Part shown: in pieces, positions 9,300 through 17,887 of the stretch
Numbering within the stretch: position 1 is the first letter of the stretch
Layout of the letters: every line of letters starts with the position of its first letter
Virus record (IMG/VR): IMGVR_UViG_3300029977_000003
Location: 1-50,842 of that record
DNA length: 50,842 nucleotides
Strand: one strand, 5' to 3'
From: a virus
Notes under the pieces: generated by a model
Databases searched by the model: none
What the model saw: only the letters and a program-made list of their open reading frames with translations
What the model was told of the DNA's origin: nothing
Program-made: the position numbers and the translations under genes

Positions 9300-10319
9300 A
9301 TGGCCTGGTTATCCGGTTGGTCTTATCGAAGAAAGATAACAATCTCTGGTTCTTCTGGTGCAGGAACTAACTACCAAGTTCTTCTGAAGATTGGCGAGAG
9401 CTCTGGCGCAACGGGCTATCATTTCCATCTTGATGGCAAGTCGGCCAGCTTTCCATCTGGAATGAACCAAGGCGGGGATCTTCGATTTACTGCCGATGAT
9501 GGAATGACGCTTCTGAGCTTTTGGGTAGAAACTGTCAGGGGAACTTCTCCTAACCGAACCGCATACGTTTGGGTAAAAGTTTCCGCAGACCTTGGCACAG
9601 ACCAGATCATCTATTGTTACTTTGGAAATCCAAACGCGACAAATGCAAGTGATGCTACTAACACATTTTTGGCGTATGAGGGTTTCGAAAACGGGACCTT
9701 CGGCCTATTTAAAAATGTTTATGCCAATGATTATTTTAGTGTTAGTTCGACTATAAAAAGGGAAGGCAACTACGGAGCTCGAGCTAATGACACTTCTTCG
9801 AGTGAGGGTGGTGGCCGTTATTCTGATGCTGATAAATTTTGGGCTCAAAATAAGGTTGCAATAGAATTCTGGATGAGATGTAATGCCACTTCTTCGGCTG
9901 GCGGGGAAACTCGAGTTTCTTTCATGAAAGCTGGATATCGCAGAGCAGGTATAAGCATTGTAGATACTGGAGTTTTTGCTTACTGGACACAGTCTAAAAC
10001 AACTTTTGGTTCCGCGCAGAAAAATACTTGGTATAAATTTGTAGTCGAACTTGACCATGATAGCCTCACTTGGAATTTCAGGATTTACGATTCGGACTAT
10101 AATCTCTTATATTCTTATTCCAACTTGTCGATGGGGGCTACTTCGGTATCTTTTTCTGATGTGATAATGTTTTCAAGCAATACTTTGGTTGGGAATAGTT
10201 ACTGGGATGAGTTTTTCTCAAGGAAATGGACTTCTCCTGAGCCAGCATTCAGTTCAGCAGGAGCGATAGAAGTGCCTCCCATGCCTTCCAGCCGTGGTTT
10301 GTTGCTGATGCCTCTTTAA
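9300..10319 (+). CDS. DUF2341/LamG-like tail adhesin
   Basis: 339 aa. Residues 1-110 are a clear DUF2341 domain: 'WLSGWSYRRKITISGSSG', 'YQVLLKIGESSGA', 'FHLDGKSASFPSG', 'DLRFTADDG'. Residues 125-310 look like a concanavalin A/LamG-type beta sandwich ('YEGFENGTFG' onward, ending near 'DEFFSRKWTSPEPAF'). This pair is common in secreted and surface proteins that bind carbohydrate or other surface polymers. On a phage tail it is best read as a receptor-binding protein. The start lies one base after the preceding stop, with only weak ribosome-site similarity, so coupling to the upstream gene is likely. Confidence 0.75.
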   Translation: MAWLSGWSYRRKITISGSSGAGTNYQVLLKIGESSGATGYHFHLDGKSASFPSGMNQGGDLRFTADDGMTLLSFWVETVRGTSPNRTAYVWVKVSADLGTDQIIYCYFGNPNATNASDATNTFLAYEGFENGTFGLFKNVYANDYFSVSSTIKREGNYGARANDTSSSEGGGRYSDADKFWAQNKVAIEFWMRCNATSSAGGETRVSFMKAGYRRAGISIVDTGVFAYWTQSKTTFGSAQKNTWYKFVVELDHDSLTWNFRIYDSDYNLLYSYSNLSMGATSVSFSDVIMFSSNTLVGNSYWDEFFSRKWTSPEPAFSSAGAIEVPPMPSSRGLLLMPL

Positions 10320-10355
10320 TTGAAGCGGGATGAGAAGCCAGATTACCTGAATTTC

Positions 10356-10385
10356 TTGACTAAAGGCTAGCTAGGCAGATAAACT
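10356..10385 (+). promoter_or_regulatory. promoter within tail region
   Basis: TTGACT (10356-10361), an 18-bp spacer and TAAACT (10380-10385) lie upstream of a strong AGGAGGTGA ribosome site and ATG 10404. It would start a transcript for the hub and fibre genes. Confidence 0.55.
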
Positions 10386-10403
10386 CATTATAGGAGGTGA
10401 AAG

Positions 10404-10790
10404 ATGGCAGGGTGCTCTACTTATCTTAGCCATGCGTTGTTGAATGAGGTTTTCCGGGCTACGGACTATACGCCTCCTTCTGAAGTATATCTCGCTCTCT
10501 ATACAACCGATCCTGGTCCTGATGATTCCGGGACTGAAGTATCCGGGAACGGTTACCAGCGAGTCCAAGTAACCTTCGGGTCTCCCTCTAACCGTCAGAT
10601 CTCAAACTCTGCAGACGTGGTCTTTCCGGAGGCTACGGGATCCTGGGGCACGATCGCTTATGTAGGAATAAAAGATGCAGCTACGGGCGGGAACCTTCTC
10701 GCATACGGAGCGGTGACAAACCCGAAATCTGTAGATGCTGGTGACCAAGTTATCTTTCGGGCTGGGAACATCACAATTTCACTAACATGA
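10404..10790 (+). CDS. phage tail fibre/minor tail protein
   Basis: 128 aa with an excellent ribosome site. It has the pattern of a widespread small phage tail protein: an N-terminal 'LSHALLNEVFRATDYTPP', then 'VYLALYTTDPG', 'EVSGNGYQRVQVTFG', 'GSWGTIAYVGIKDA' and 'GNLLAYGAV'. Members are usually annotated as tail fibre proteins and are predicted beta-sandwiches. Its stop overlaps the next start (ATGA 10787-10790). Confidence 0.75.
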   Translation: MAGCSTYLSHALLNEVFRATDYTPPSEVYLALYTTDPGPDDSGTEVSGNGYQRVQVTFGSPSNRQISNSADVVFPEATGSWGTIAYVGIKDAATGGNLLAYGAVTNPKSVDAGDQVIFRAGNITISLT

Positions 10791-10885
10791 AGGGTAAGTC
10801 TCAGACCCAACTTGCGGTTAAGGCAACAATGACCGTTCGCCGCGGCTTTAAAGCGGCGTTGGTTACGGACCTGAGCAAGCGCTAA
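10787..10885 (+). CDS. 32-aa small protein
   Basis: Starts on the ATGA overlap with the preceding tail gene and ends in TAA two bases before the next gene's GTG, so it is coupled on both sides. The 32 residues are basic (MKGKSQTQLAVKATMTVRRG followed by FKAALVTDLSKR). No family is recognised. The tight packing is the main evidence that it is translated. Confidence 0.5.
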   Translation: MKGKSQTQLAVKATMTVRRGFKAALVTDLSKR

Positions 10886-10886
10886 T

Positions 10887-13800
10887 GTGTTCGGTAACGT
10901 TTGGTTTGGCTATGCTCTCTTTGAGGGGCCTCGGTCCGCCGAGGTCACTTCTTCTTTAGGAGTCGACTGCCAAACCACAGGCTCTGCCTCCAGGTCAGCT
11001 CAGCTTTATGCCTTAGCAGCGCTAAGCTGCAGTTTAGGGTCTTTCTCAAGCAGGCGCATCCCAGCTTCTAGCGTTGCTTCTTGTTCAGTTGGGATGGAAT
11101 CTGTCTTCGTTCGCGCTCGCCTCGTCGAGTCTTCTCTCGGACTTAGCCTTGTCTCCGTATTTATCGCGCTCCGAGCCAGGTCCTTTGGATCTCAGATGTC
11201 TTGCCAAGTCTCATCTTCGGCCTCACTCCTTCATAAGGTTGGACTGGCCTCGGAAATTGACTCCGAGCTTGCAGAAACCTCTACTCTTAGCCGGGCTTGC
11301 TCCCTCTTGGGCGAAACTGCTCCGGGTTTCTCTCTCGGGTTCTCGGTTTCTCGTGCCCGGCCTGTTGCCATCTCAATCGGAGCTTCTATTATAAGCAGCG
11401 CTCTTTCCTCCCGTTTGCGGGCCATCTCCTTTTCGCAGGAACTCTCCTTCTATTTCGAAGCGACTACGCGAGGCCCGCTCTACCTCGCTGCTAGTCTTTC
11501 GTGCAGCGTTGGGGTCATCCCCGGAGCCAACATCAAAGCTTCGTTAACGACTGCGGTCTTTGCAGACCTATTCACTTTGGCCCACCCCACTCGGCCTCTT
11601 GAATTCCGTTTTGGCGTCCTTACTGAAGTGACAGCTTCTGCATCAATATTCCGCAGCCGCGGCCTCTTTAGCCCACTAGAGTCTCGAATGTTTATAGAAG
11701 GCCAGCTTGCTCGGATGCGCTATATGCAATCACAAATCGAGCCGAGTCTTGATCCTACAAGCGAGCTCTCCCGTATCCGGTTGATGGACGTTCCTGTGGG
11801 ACTTGAGGTAGAAACTTCACTTTACGCATCGAGACAGCTTTATCCACAGCTTAATCTCGCGTTTTCCTTATCAACTGAAGCGTTCGCTACCCATCTGGTC
11901 TTTCCGGAAGTTCAGGCTGCTTTGTCTATAGAAACCGCAGTAAGCGTAATCAGAACACGCTTCTTCGATTTCGGCATTTCGGCTGAACTATCATGCACTC
12001 TAAGGATTCTTCGTGGAGCCTTATTTTCCTCTAACGTCACGTGTGAAGTGCAATCAGAATCTTTCCGTCTTTCAAGGCTGGGCCTATCTGCAATCGTAGA
12101 ACTAGAGCTCGATTCCGAGAGCCTTTTCGGCGTGTTTAAGCCTCTCTCCTGTTCCGCCTCCTTCATCGCGCAATGCTCCATAAGGATGTCTCGCGGACGC
12201 GGCCTTGCTATTCGACTACTTGAAGAGGTCGGATTCATTGTTGAAATCCCGGGCGTTCCGACTCTTCCCATCCGCTGGTGGCCGAGATTGATTGTGAAGG
12301 ATACTGACCTATCTTATAGGCTTAAGTCTTGCCGACTCTCGTTCTCATTTGATTCCGGAGCCTGGACGCTTGACCTTGAACTCACAAACCATCAGCAATT
12401 AGTAGAACAGGGAGAAGGCCTCGATCCATTCGACCCGATTTCTCGCTACAACACTAACGGACCGCTCCTCGGGGCATATAATCCTGTGGAGTTCTCGCTT
12501 ATTGCGGAGAATGGCTATGTTTGGCAATGTTTCACAGGCTATGTAGGGCCACTTGACCGAAGTAGCCAAGAAGCCTGGGGTGAGGCCGGAACCATATCAG
12601 TTAGCTGTGTTGGACCATCTCAGCCTCTTAAGGACTATTTCATCCCCGAGTGGGAAGCTCGGCGTTATACCCAAGCGGTTATTTCAAGGGAAGGACGGCC
12701 GGATCTTTTGAATAGGATTTTGATGGACCAAGGATTCGCACCCATCATCGGCTATATTGATGACCCTTATTTCCATGTCGATGAGTACATTATCGGCGGA
12801 GTCTCTCTTTGGGAAGCCCTTGAGAATGCTCTTGCACCCACGGGTTTCCGACTCATCGAGTACATGACCGCTGCGGGGCTTAGGATTAAAGTGAAAGATC
12901 CGCTCCGCTTTCGTACAAACCCTGATAGGGTTCTCATAGGTGGTTTCCGCTCTCGGCGCATAACTGGTAATGAGGCGGACGTTCGGACTTGGGTTGCGGT
13001 TGTCTATCGAGACCGCAATGACTTCCAGGAGAAGTTTGTTTGGGCAGAAGCTGATCCAGACATCGTAGCTATTTATGGGATACCGGACGGTCAGGGCGGT
13101 AGAAAACATAAGCGTATGGTTTACAAGACTTCGGAGCGCTCCCTTATTGATTCAGAATCCGAAGCACGGGAACTTGCGGCCACTATTCTATGGGATTTGC
13201 AATATCCTACGCCAAACCTTGAGCTTGAGATCCCCTGGATTGATCCATTCTTCCGGCCATTCTATCTTGTAAGGACAATAGGCGAGACGATCTCCACGGA
13301 CTTCGGAGTTATGGAAATCGAGTGGGAGTGGAGCTGGGAGAATCCATACGGAAGCACTACTCTTCGTGGCTCAACGGGCCGGGTTATCGGCGCGAAAGGA
13401 CTATGGTTTGCAAAAGATACCAAGAAGGAGCTCGCTAGGATTCATGGACGGCTCGAAGAGTTAACCAACGAAGCCTGTCCTAGGCCAGATGCGCCAGAAG
13501 TTTATGGAGCGTGGTACGTCCATGCCGATGGTTCACCCAGCCCTGTAGTGGATATCTACATCCCAGCGACCCCGCCTCATTGGGCTTCGGGAATCAGGGT
13601 GTATGTATGGCGTTTCAAGCGAATTGAAGAAGGCAGGATCGGCCAACTCGGGACGAACTGGTTTGCGCCCAAAGGTGAAACTTACGCAGACTACCGATTC
13701 GGCGCGGCTTATCGGGATTACGTAGTTTTTACAAGCGGAGCAGCAAAGAACAAGGGGGCGAAGATCATCACCACGCTTTCGAACCATGTGATCACTGCCT

Positions 13801-13967
13801 CCGATCTTCCTTCAGGCCTTGCCCAAGGCGACGGCTTTTGGATCGTTCGTCTTAACGATATCCAATCGTTTGAAATTGGGATCACAAACTACTATCGGCT
13901 CACTGGGCTTAGGGAGGGGGAGGCTGTAGCGGTGTCTTTCGCTTGGATCCCGAGGGTCTCGCGGTAA
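10887..13967 (+). CDS. tail hub protein with N-terminal repeat array
   Basis: 1026 aa from GTG 10887. Residues 1-450 are a Ser/Ala/Leu-rich array of loosely repeating 30-35-residue units, each with a small-residue beta motif such as 'LSCSVG', 'LSCTLR', 'MSCQVS' or 'VTCEVQ', often preceded by an Arg. Residues 460-830 look like a baseplate hub/tail-associated protein of the gp27 or Tal kind: 'LSFSFDSGAWTLDLEL', 'FTGYVGPLDRS', 'LLNRILMDQGF', 'FLRVI'-type beta segments and 'FGVMEIEWEWSWENPYGSTT'. The last 170 residues resemble fibronectin-like domains ('PRPDAPEVYGAWYVHADG'). Following tape measure and tip genes, it likely forms the tail tip. The repeats may extend it outward. Confidence 0.65.
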   Translation: MFGNVWFGYALFEGPRSAEVTSSLGVDCQTTGSASRSAQLYALAALSCSLGSFSSRRIPASSVASCSVGMESVFVRARLVESSLGLSLVSVFIALRARSFGSQMSCQVSSSASLLHKVGLASEIDSELAETSTLSRACSLLGETAPGFSLGFSVSRARPVAISIGASIISSALSSRLRAISFSQELSFYFEATTRGPLYLAASLSCSVGVIPGANIKASLTTAVFADLFTLAHPTRPLEFRFGVLTEVTASASIFRSRGLFSPLESRMFIEGQLARMRYMQSQIEPSLDPTSELSRIRLMDVPVGLEVETSLYASRQLYPQLNLAFSLSTEAFATHLVFPEVQAALSIETAVSVIRTRFFDFGISAELSCTLRILRGALFSSNVTCEVQSESFRLSRLGLSAIVELELDSESLFGVFKPLSCSASFIAQCSIRMSRGRGLAIRLLEEVGFIVEIPGVPTLPIRWWPRLIVKDTDLSYRLKSCRLSFSFDSGAWTLDLELTNHQQLVEQGEGLDPFDPISRYNTNGPLLGAYNPVEFSLIAENGYVWQCFTGYVGPLDRSSQEAWGEAGTISVSCVGPSQPLKDYFIPEWEARRYTQAVISREGRPDLLNRILMDQGFAPIIGYIDDPYFHVDEYIIGGVSLWEALENALAPTGFRLIEYMTAAGLRIKVKDPLRFRTNPDRVLIGGFRSRRITGNEADVRTWVAVVYRDRNDFQEKFVWAEADPDIVAIYGIPDGQGGRKHKRMVYKTSERSLIDSESEARELAATILWDLQYPTPNLELEIPWIDPFFRPFYLVRTIGETISTDFGVMEIEWEWSWENPYGSTTLRGSTGRVIGAKGLWFAKDTKKELARIHGRLEELTNEACPRPDAPEVYGAWYVHADGSPSPVVDIYIPATPPHWASGIRVYVWRFKRIEEGRIGQLGTNWFAPKGETYADYRFGAAYRDYVVFTSGAAKNKGAKIITTLSNHVITASDLPSGLAQGDGFWIVRLNDIQSFEIGITNYYRLTGLREGEAVAVSFAWIPRVSR

Positions 13968-13970
13968 AAT
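13965..13970 (+). promoter_or_regulatory. -10 box TAAAAT before leaderless start
   Basis: TAAAAT is followed by CTTTCTGCC and ATG 13980, repeating the spacing and the exact nine bases found before the tape measure start. The -35 is poor (TTGGAT at 13943-13948). It overlaps the end of the preceding gene. Confidence 0.45.
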
Positions 13971-13979
13971 CTTTCTGCC

Positions 13980-14267
13980 ATGCCTGCGCGCTGGTACAAG
14001 TATGTTGGCTTGACCCTGGTAGACGGACGACCAGAGCCATTGGTGAAAGTTTATGTGTACGAGCCAGGCACTCAAAATGAGATAACAATCTATGAGGATC
14101 GTGGTAACACGGAGATCACGCAGCCGATCTTGACTGATTCAGCAGGAATGTTCTCATTCTTCGTGGATGCGGATGCGCATCCAAGTATCAAGTTATACTT
14201 TGAAAAGGAAGGCGTGGATTTTACAAATACGAATTCTCACCACGAGGAGATTGTGATTGCCTGGTAG
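13980..14267 (+). CDS. small beta-sandwich tail protein
   Basis: 95 aa. The sequence 'PLVKVYVYEPGTQNEITIYEDRGNTEITQ', split over short strands, then 'DSAGMFSFFVDADAHPSIKLYFEKEG', resembles transthyretin-like or CnaB-like beta sandwiches in which a small module carries a Gly-containing turn. No ribosome site is visible and the start is ten bases after TAAAAT, so a leaderless start is likely. It lies between the hub and a long fibre and is probably part of the tail tip. Confidence 0.6.
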   Translation: MPARWYKYVGLTLVDGRPEPLVKVYVYEPGTQNEITIYEDRGNTEITQPILTDSAGMFSFFVDADAHPSIKLYFEKEGVDFTNTNSHHEEIVIAW

Positions 14268-16047
14268 CATGGAAACGAAACGGCTAGGAAGTGCGGTCCA
14301 GATTGGCCACGCCCACTTCGGGCGGTGGGCGGGAGGTTTAATTTCAGAACCTTCCTTTGCAATCACGCCAGTTAAAGAGGTCGTACCCAATCCTCCAGTC
14401 ATCCAATCCGTTTCGCTTGTAGAGAATGCGCCGGGTACCATTAAGTTGGCTATTGAGCTTCCTTCAACGAATACGGATGGATCACCTCTGGCTATTGGTG
14501 AGCTTGTTCGATTAAGAGTGAAATATGGTCCGGCCTCTAATGATCTAAGGTATCAGAATGACTTCCCTCCTGGATCCGAAATCAGTTTCGCGCCTGGCAT
14601 GTCAGGTATAGTTTATTTAGCGGCCCAAGTCCAAGATTCTCATGGTAACTGGTCTGCTCTTGGTTCGGTTGTACAAAGCCCATCCATCCCATCCATTGAA
14701 GAAAGCATTGCCTTTTGGGCTCATCGCCTTAATGCCGATGCTGTCTTTACTAATAACTCGCCATCCCCGGGGTATGTTTCTTGGAGCAATGTGAAGCTGT
14801 CCTTCCGCGATGAAACTTGGTCAATTCAGAACGGGAATACTAATAAGCGTTACATCTGGTGGGATTACTCGCTCTCAAAAACCACATTCCAGACCTCCGA
14901 TGATCCGCCTTCACTGGATCTTGAGGATGTGCTTGTTGCCGTCAATATAAATGGAACGTGCTATCTCTATATGTATCGGCCGATGGTCGCAGCCGATTTC
15001 CTTCGCGCAGGAGTCTTGCAAAGCGCGAACTGGAGCGAAACTTCTGGATCACAATTCAGTCTCAACGATGGAACATTTAAACTCGGCGGTTCGAGTTCTC
15101 CCAAGCTTTCTTGGGATGGAAGCACTTTGCAGGTGATGGGCATCATCCAAGCAGGCGCGAACAGCTGGCTTGGAAACTCCAACGCCGTTCAGATCACATC
15201 ACAGGGTATCAATGTTGGCTCGTCGGGTTATATTAGGGGAGGAGCGACAGGCTACAACCAAGGGACAGGCTTCTGGTTGGGCTATGATAGTACTACATAC
15301 AAGTTCTTTATCGGAAATGCTTCGGGCAATAGGCTTACCTGGGATGGCTCATCCCTAACGGTTTATGGCACAATCCAGGCAGCAAGTGGATTCCTAGGAA
15401 GCTCCTCGGGCGTGACTATCGAAAGTTCTGGAATAAACGTCGGCTCTTCGGGCTATATTCGGGGCGGGAAATCTGGTTACGGCTCGGGTTCCGGATTTTG
15501 GCTGGGATACAGCGGAGGCTATTACAGGTTTGACATTGGAGATTCTACGTATTATTTGCGGTGGGATGGAAGTAACCTTTTAGTTAATGGGAGGGTCTAT
15601 TCGCAGGCGGGATCATATTTGGTAACGGGATCAACACAGAGGACGGACATCAACTATTCCTATTCTCACCGGATAGCCCTCTTCGCCTCGAGCGGAAATC
15701 TTGGGACTTACATCGACGTCGGAGCCGTAACGCTCTATGATGCGAGCTATACCCCTGTCAGACTGCAGTCAGCGTCCCCTCACATTTATTTGTCCCCTTA
15801 CGGCGGGAGCGCGCGCATTGAATCTTCTGGCACCCTTATTGTTTCTGGAACGACTATCCTCTCGCTTGTAGCTTCTTCTGCAGAGCTTATTAGGCTAGAT
15901 TCCAGCTATGTACGCATGCCATATAGCGGCGGGACCTGGAAGTATGAGGGAGGGACTTATGGAGGAGCCTTTTATACTCCAGCTGGAGGCATCTATGTTT
16001 ATATCGGAGCAAATCGTTATGCTATCCCATACTATGGACCAGTATAA
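14257..16047 (+). CDS. long tail fibre with repeated beta domains
   Basis: 596 aa from TTG 14257, which has GAGGAG seven bases upstream and overlaps the previous gene by 11 bases; ATG 14269 is the alternative. A fibronectin-like domain covers about residues 45-145. Two near-identical ~75-residue repeats follow near residues 290-445, each with 'GINVGSSGYIRGG', 'GFWLGY', 'RF/FxIG' and 'WDGSxLxVxG'. This repeat is typical of trimeric phage tail fibres. The C-terminus is Tyr/Gly-rich ('GGTYGGAFYTPAGGIYVYIG'), often the receptor-contacting tip. It should bind the host surface. Confidence 0.8.
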   Translation: MPGSMETKRLGSAVQIGHAHFGRWAGGLISEPSFAITPVKEVVPNPPVIQSVSLVENAPGTIKLAIELPSTNTDGSPLAIGELVRLRVKYGPASNDLRYQNDFPPGSEISFAPGMSGIVYLAAQVQDSHGNWSALGSVVQSPSIPSIEESIAFWAHRLNADAVFTNNSPSPGYVSWSNVKLSFRDETWSIQNGNTNKRYIWWDYSLSKTTFQTSDDPPSLDLEDVLVAVNINGTCYLYMYRPMVAADFLRAGVLQSANWSETSGSQFSLNDGTFKLGGSSSPKLSWDGSTLQVMGIIQAGANSWLGNSNAVQITSQGINVGSSGYIRGGATGYNQGTGFWLGYDSTTYKFFIGNASGNRLTWDGSSLTVYGTIQAASGFLGSSSGVTIESSGINVGSSGYIRGGKSGYGSGSGFWLGYSGGYYRFDIGDSTYYLRWDGSNLLVNGRVYSQAGSYLVTGSTQRTDINYSYSHRIALFASSGNLGTYIDVGAVTLYDASYTPVRLQSASPHIYLSPYGGSARIESSGTLIVSGTTILSLVASSAELIRLDSSYVRMPYSGGTWKYEGGTYGGAFYTPAGGIYVYIGANRYAIPYYGPV

Positions 16048-16059
16048 AGGAGGTGCTAT

Positions 16060-16404
16060 ATGGAGATCGCGGATTTTGTGATCAGCGATGTAATGATCAC
16101 GCAGGAGAACAGCCCGCGTCCGGATGGCCGGTTCGATGCAGGCCTTGTGATCAGCTTTCGGATCATTCCGCTAGATACGAATGGAAATCCTTTGCCGCTC
16201 ACGACCCGCGCTTACCGTCTCTACTACCGAGAAGACGAAATCCCTCCTGAACTCGCAGATGTACTGGATCGATTATTCAGCCTAATTCGTCCACCAGTAG
16301 ATGCAATCAAGCAGGACATCCAGCAAGATGCTGAACCACTGAGACGCGTGAAGCTCGACAAAATGATCAAGGAGAAGCGGTCTGGTCGTGGCCCTGTAAA
16401 GTGA
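16060..16404 (+). CDS. hypothetical protein after tail fibre
   Basis: 114 aa with a strong AAAGGAGGTG ribosome site 12 bases after the fibre stop. Predicted beta-rich N-terminal half ('DFVISDVMITQENSP', 'GLVISFRIIPLD') and a charged helical C-terminus. Possibly a fibre-associated chaperone or accessory. No family recognised. Its last 38 bases overlap the end of a leftward gene. Confidence 0.6.
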   Translation: MEIADFVISDVMITQENSPRPDGRFDAGLVISFRIIPLDTNGNPLPLTTRAYRLYYREDEIPPELADVLDRLFSLIRPPVDAIKQDIQQDAEPLRRVKLDKMIKEKRSGRGPVK

Positions 16405-16624
16405 CTTCGATCTTCTCCAGTCGATAGTTGCGGAACTGGGGCTGGTAAGAAGCGATCTCCAGCCCCTGTGCTTTTCCTTTCTCGTAGATAAGATCGGCAA
16501 TCTCTTTGTTCGTAACTTGCAGCTCAGCGTAAATTCTTTCCATATCCCGAGAAAGCAACTCTGCTCTTAGGAAGAGAGCCTCGAGCTCTCGCCTCTCCTG
16601 ATCCGACAGCTTCAATTCTGGCAT
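16367..16624 (-). CDS. small coiled-coil protein
   Basis: 85 aa on the minus strand, converging on the tail operon. Residues 5-50 form a strong heptad-like, charged helix ('LSDQERRELEALFLRAELLS', 'MERIYAELQVTNKEIADLIYE'). The C-terminus is 'QFRNYRLEKIEVTLQG'. No family is recognised. The 38-base antisense overlap with the rightward gene could mean antisense control or just compaction. Isolation from any leftward operon lowers confidence. Confidence 0.5.
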   Translation of the reverse strand: MPELKLSDQERRELEALFLRAELLSRDMERIYAELQVTNKEIADLIYEKGKAQGLEIASYQPQFRNYRLEKIEVTLQGHDQTASP

Positions 16625-16630
16625 GGTCTA

Positions 16631-16691
16631 GCCCAGGTGCGGGATTCGAACCCGCTGCCGGGTGCGGCGGCCTCGGCCTCCTTGCCTGGGC
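16631..16691 (-). ncRNA. tRNA-like element, 61 nt, incomplete
   Basis: On the minus strand a 7-bp GCCCAGG/CCTGGGC acceptor-like stem encloses a perfect T-arm (GCGGG-TTCGAAT-CCCGC). Only 29 nt lie between the 5' acceptor strand and the T-arm, about 12 fewer than a normal D-arm plus anticodon arm. The only anticodon-like hairpin (GCCG-CCGCACC-CGGC) lacks U33, and no CCA is encoded. It may be a decayed tRNA, a tRNA-like RNA, or the tRNA end of an attachment site. It is not a functional canonical tRNA as seen. Confidence 0.5.
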
Positions 16692-16704
16692 TTCGAAAGG
16701 AGGT

Positions 16705-16806
16705 AGGACGGGCGGGAATACCCGCCAGCCTGATCTTAGATCAAAGTCCTGAAGTCGGCAAACCGAACAGCCAAGTTTTGCGAGAGCAAGGTCTGGCTAC
16801 CACCAG
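16705..16806. ncRNA. cluster of stem-loops including a three-way junction
   Basis: AGGAC (16705-16709) pairs with GTCCT (16746-16750) around two perfect hairpins: GGCGGG-AATA-CCCGCC (16711-16726) and TGATC-TTA-GATCA (16731-16743). TCGG-CAAA-CCGA, TTGC-GAGA-GCAA (a GNRA loop) and CTGG-N6-CCAG follow in series up to the -35 box at 16809. This density of short stems next to a tRNA-like element suggests a structured RNA. The strand is unknown. Confidence 0.4.
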
Positions 16807-16808
16807 GA

Positions 16809-16836
16809 TTGACAAGACTCGCAATTTCTGTAGACT
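16809..16836 (+). promoter_or_regulatory. promoter of epimerase gene
   Basis: Consensus TTGACA (16809-16814), 16-bp spacer, TAGACT (16831-16836), then ten bases to ATG 16847 with no ribosome site. Leaderless expression is likely. Confidence 0.65.
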
Positions 16837-16846
16837 TTTCAGTGCT

Positions 16847-17887
16847 ATGAAATGCGCGCTTATAGCAGGTACACGGCCGGAGGTAATTAAGCTGGCTCCA
16901 TTAGCGAAAGCTATGGAGCGCTGGAAAATCCCTTATGGATGGGTTCTAGTACGACAACATCAAGAGCTCCTTGATATTGCGAAGCATGACTTCGGCGTCT
17001 CGGGCCAAGAAATAAATCTTGACCTTGCAGAGTCTATGGCCCGAAAGCTTGGTTCTATGCTTCCAAAACTTGAGAATGCGCTCGCCGACTACAGTCATGT
17101 TGTTGTTCAGGGCGACACGCTAACGGCTTTTGCCGGAGCACTGGTTGGCTTTCTGTGCGAAAAGAAAGTCATTCACATTGAAGCTGGCGTGAGGTCACAT
17201 AACCTTTTCGAACCCTTTCCCGAAGAGCAGATTAGGATGTTCATAGACCGTGTTGCGTTCCTCCGTTTTGCGCCTACCAAGCACACTCTTCGGAATCTGA
17301 AAACTGAAGGTCTTTTATCGGGAACCATTTGCTCTTATGGCAATACTGTCTCGGATGCTCTCTTTTCTACTAAAGTCCCGGTAGTCGAGCTCCCCTTCCC
17401 AGAAGGATCGTACTTTCTTGTGTCCCTTCTTCGGAGAGAAAACTGGAGCATCATTCCAAAAGTCTATGAGATGCTGAGCAAGGAGAAAGACCGCCTCTTC
17501 ATTGTGGTAGTCCATCCTAACCACAGTCATGAGGCCTCGAAATTGACGGGTTCCCATATCGTAAAGATGGGCCCCTTACTTTACCCTTTCTTTATAGCGC
17601 TTCTTAGAAATGCAGCAGCGGTTATCACGGATTCTGGTGGAACCCAGGAAGAGGCCGCCCTACTAGGAGTCCCAGCGTTTATACTGAGACGAGCTATTGA
17701 TCGTCCAGAATCCATCGAAGCTGGCCAAGCGAAACAAGTAGCAGACTACGAAGAGCTCTTCAAGATCATCGATGAAAGCGACCTCAAAGAGATGGCAAAG
17801 CAGTCAATAGTTTACGGAGACGGACGGGTGAGCGAAAGAATAGCACTGCAATTGGCTAGAAAATTAGGCCTACTTAAAAGGCAATAA
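16847..17887 (+). CDS. UDP-N-acetylglucosamine 2-epimerase (non-hydrolysing type)
   Basis: 346 aa. It interconverts UDP-GlcNAc and UDP-ManNAc in the cytoplasm. The WecB/MnaA signature is clear: N-terminal 'IAGTRPEVIKLAPLAKAM', 'VVQGDTLTAFAGA', 'IHIEAGVRSHNLFEPFPEEQ', 'VVHPNH' and 'VITDSGGTQEEAALLGVPAF'. The frame is open upstream to 16637 but that part reads through the antisense of the tRNA-like element, so ATG 16847 at the promoter is preferred. It has its own promoter and ends in a hairpin at its stop codon. Together with two glycosyltransferases it points to phage-directed sugar modification. Confidence 0.9.
   Translation: MKCALIAGTRPEVIKLAPLAKAMERWKIPYGWVLVRQHQELLDIAKHDFGVSGQEINLDLAESMARKLGSMLPKLENALADYSHVVVQGDTLTAFAGALVGFLCEKKVIHIEAGVRSHNLFEPFPEEQIRMFIDRVAFLRFAPTKHTLRNLKTEGLLSGTICSYGNTVSDALFSTKVPVVELPFPEGSYFLVSLLRRENWSIIPKVYEMLSKEKDRLFIVVVHPNHSHEASKLTGSHIVKMGPLLYPFFIALLRNAAAVITDSGGTQEEAALLGVPAFILRRAIDRPESIEAGQAKQVADYEELFKIIDESDLKEMAKQSIVYGDGRVSERIALQLARKLGLLKRQ

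Noticed and set aside
16631-16691. Functional canonical tRNA
   Set aside because: Too short for both D and anticodon arms, and the only anticodon-like loop lacks U33.
16631-16691. Phage attachment site (attP)
   Set aside because: Possible, but no integrase gene is visible and the 5' acceptor strand is also present, which attP cores usually lack.
16637-16846. N-terminal 70-residue extension of the epimerase
   Set aside because: It translates the antisense of the tRNA-like element and structured region, and precedes the promoter.
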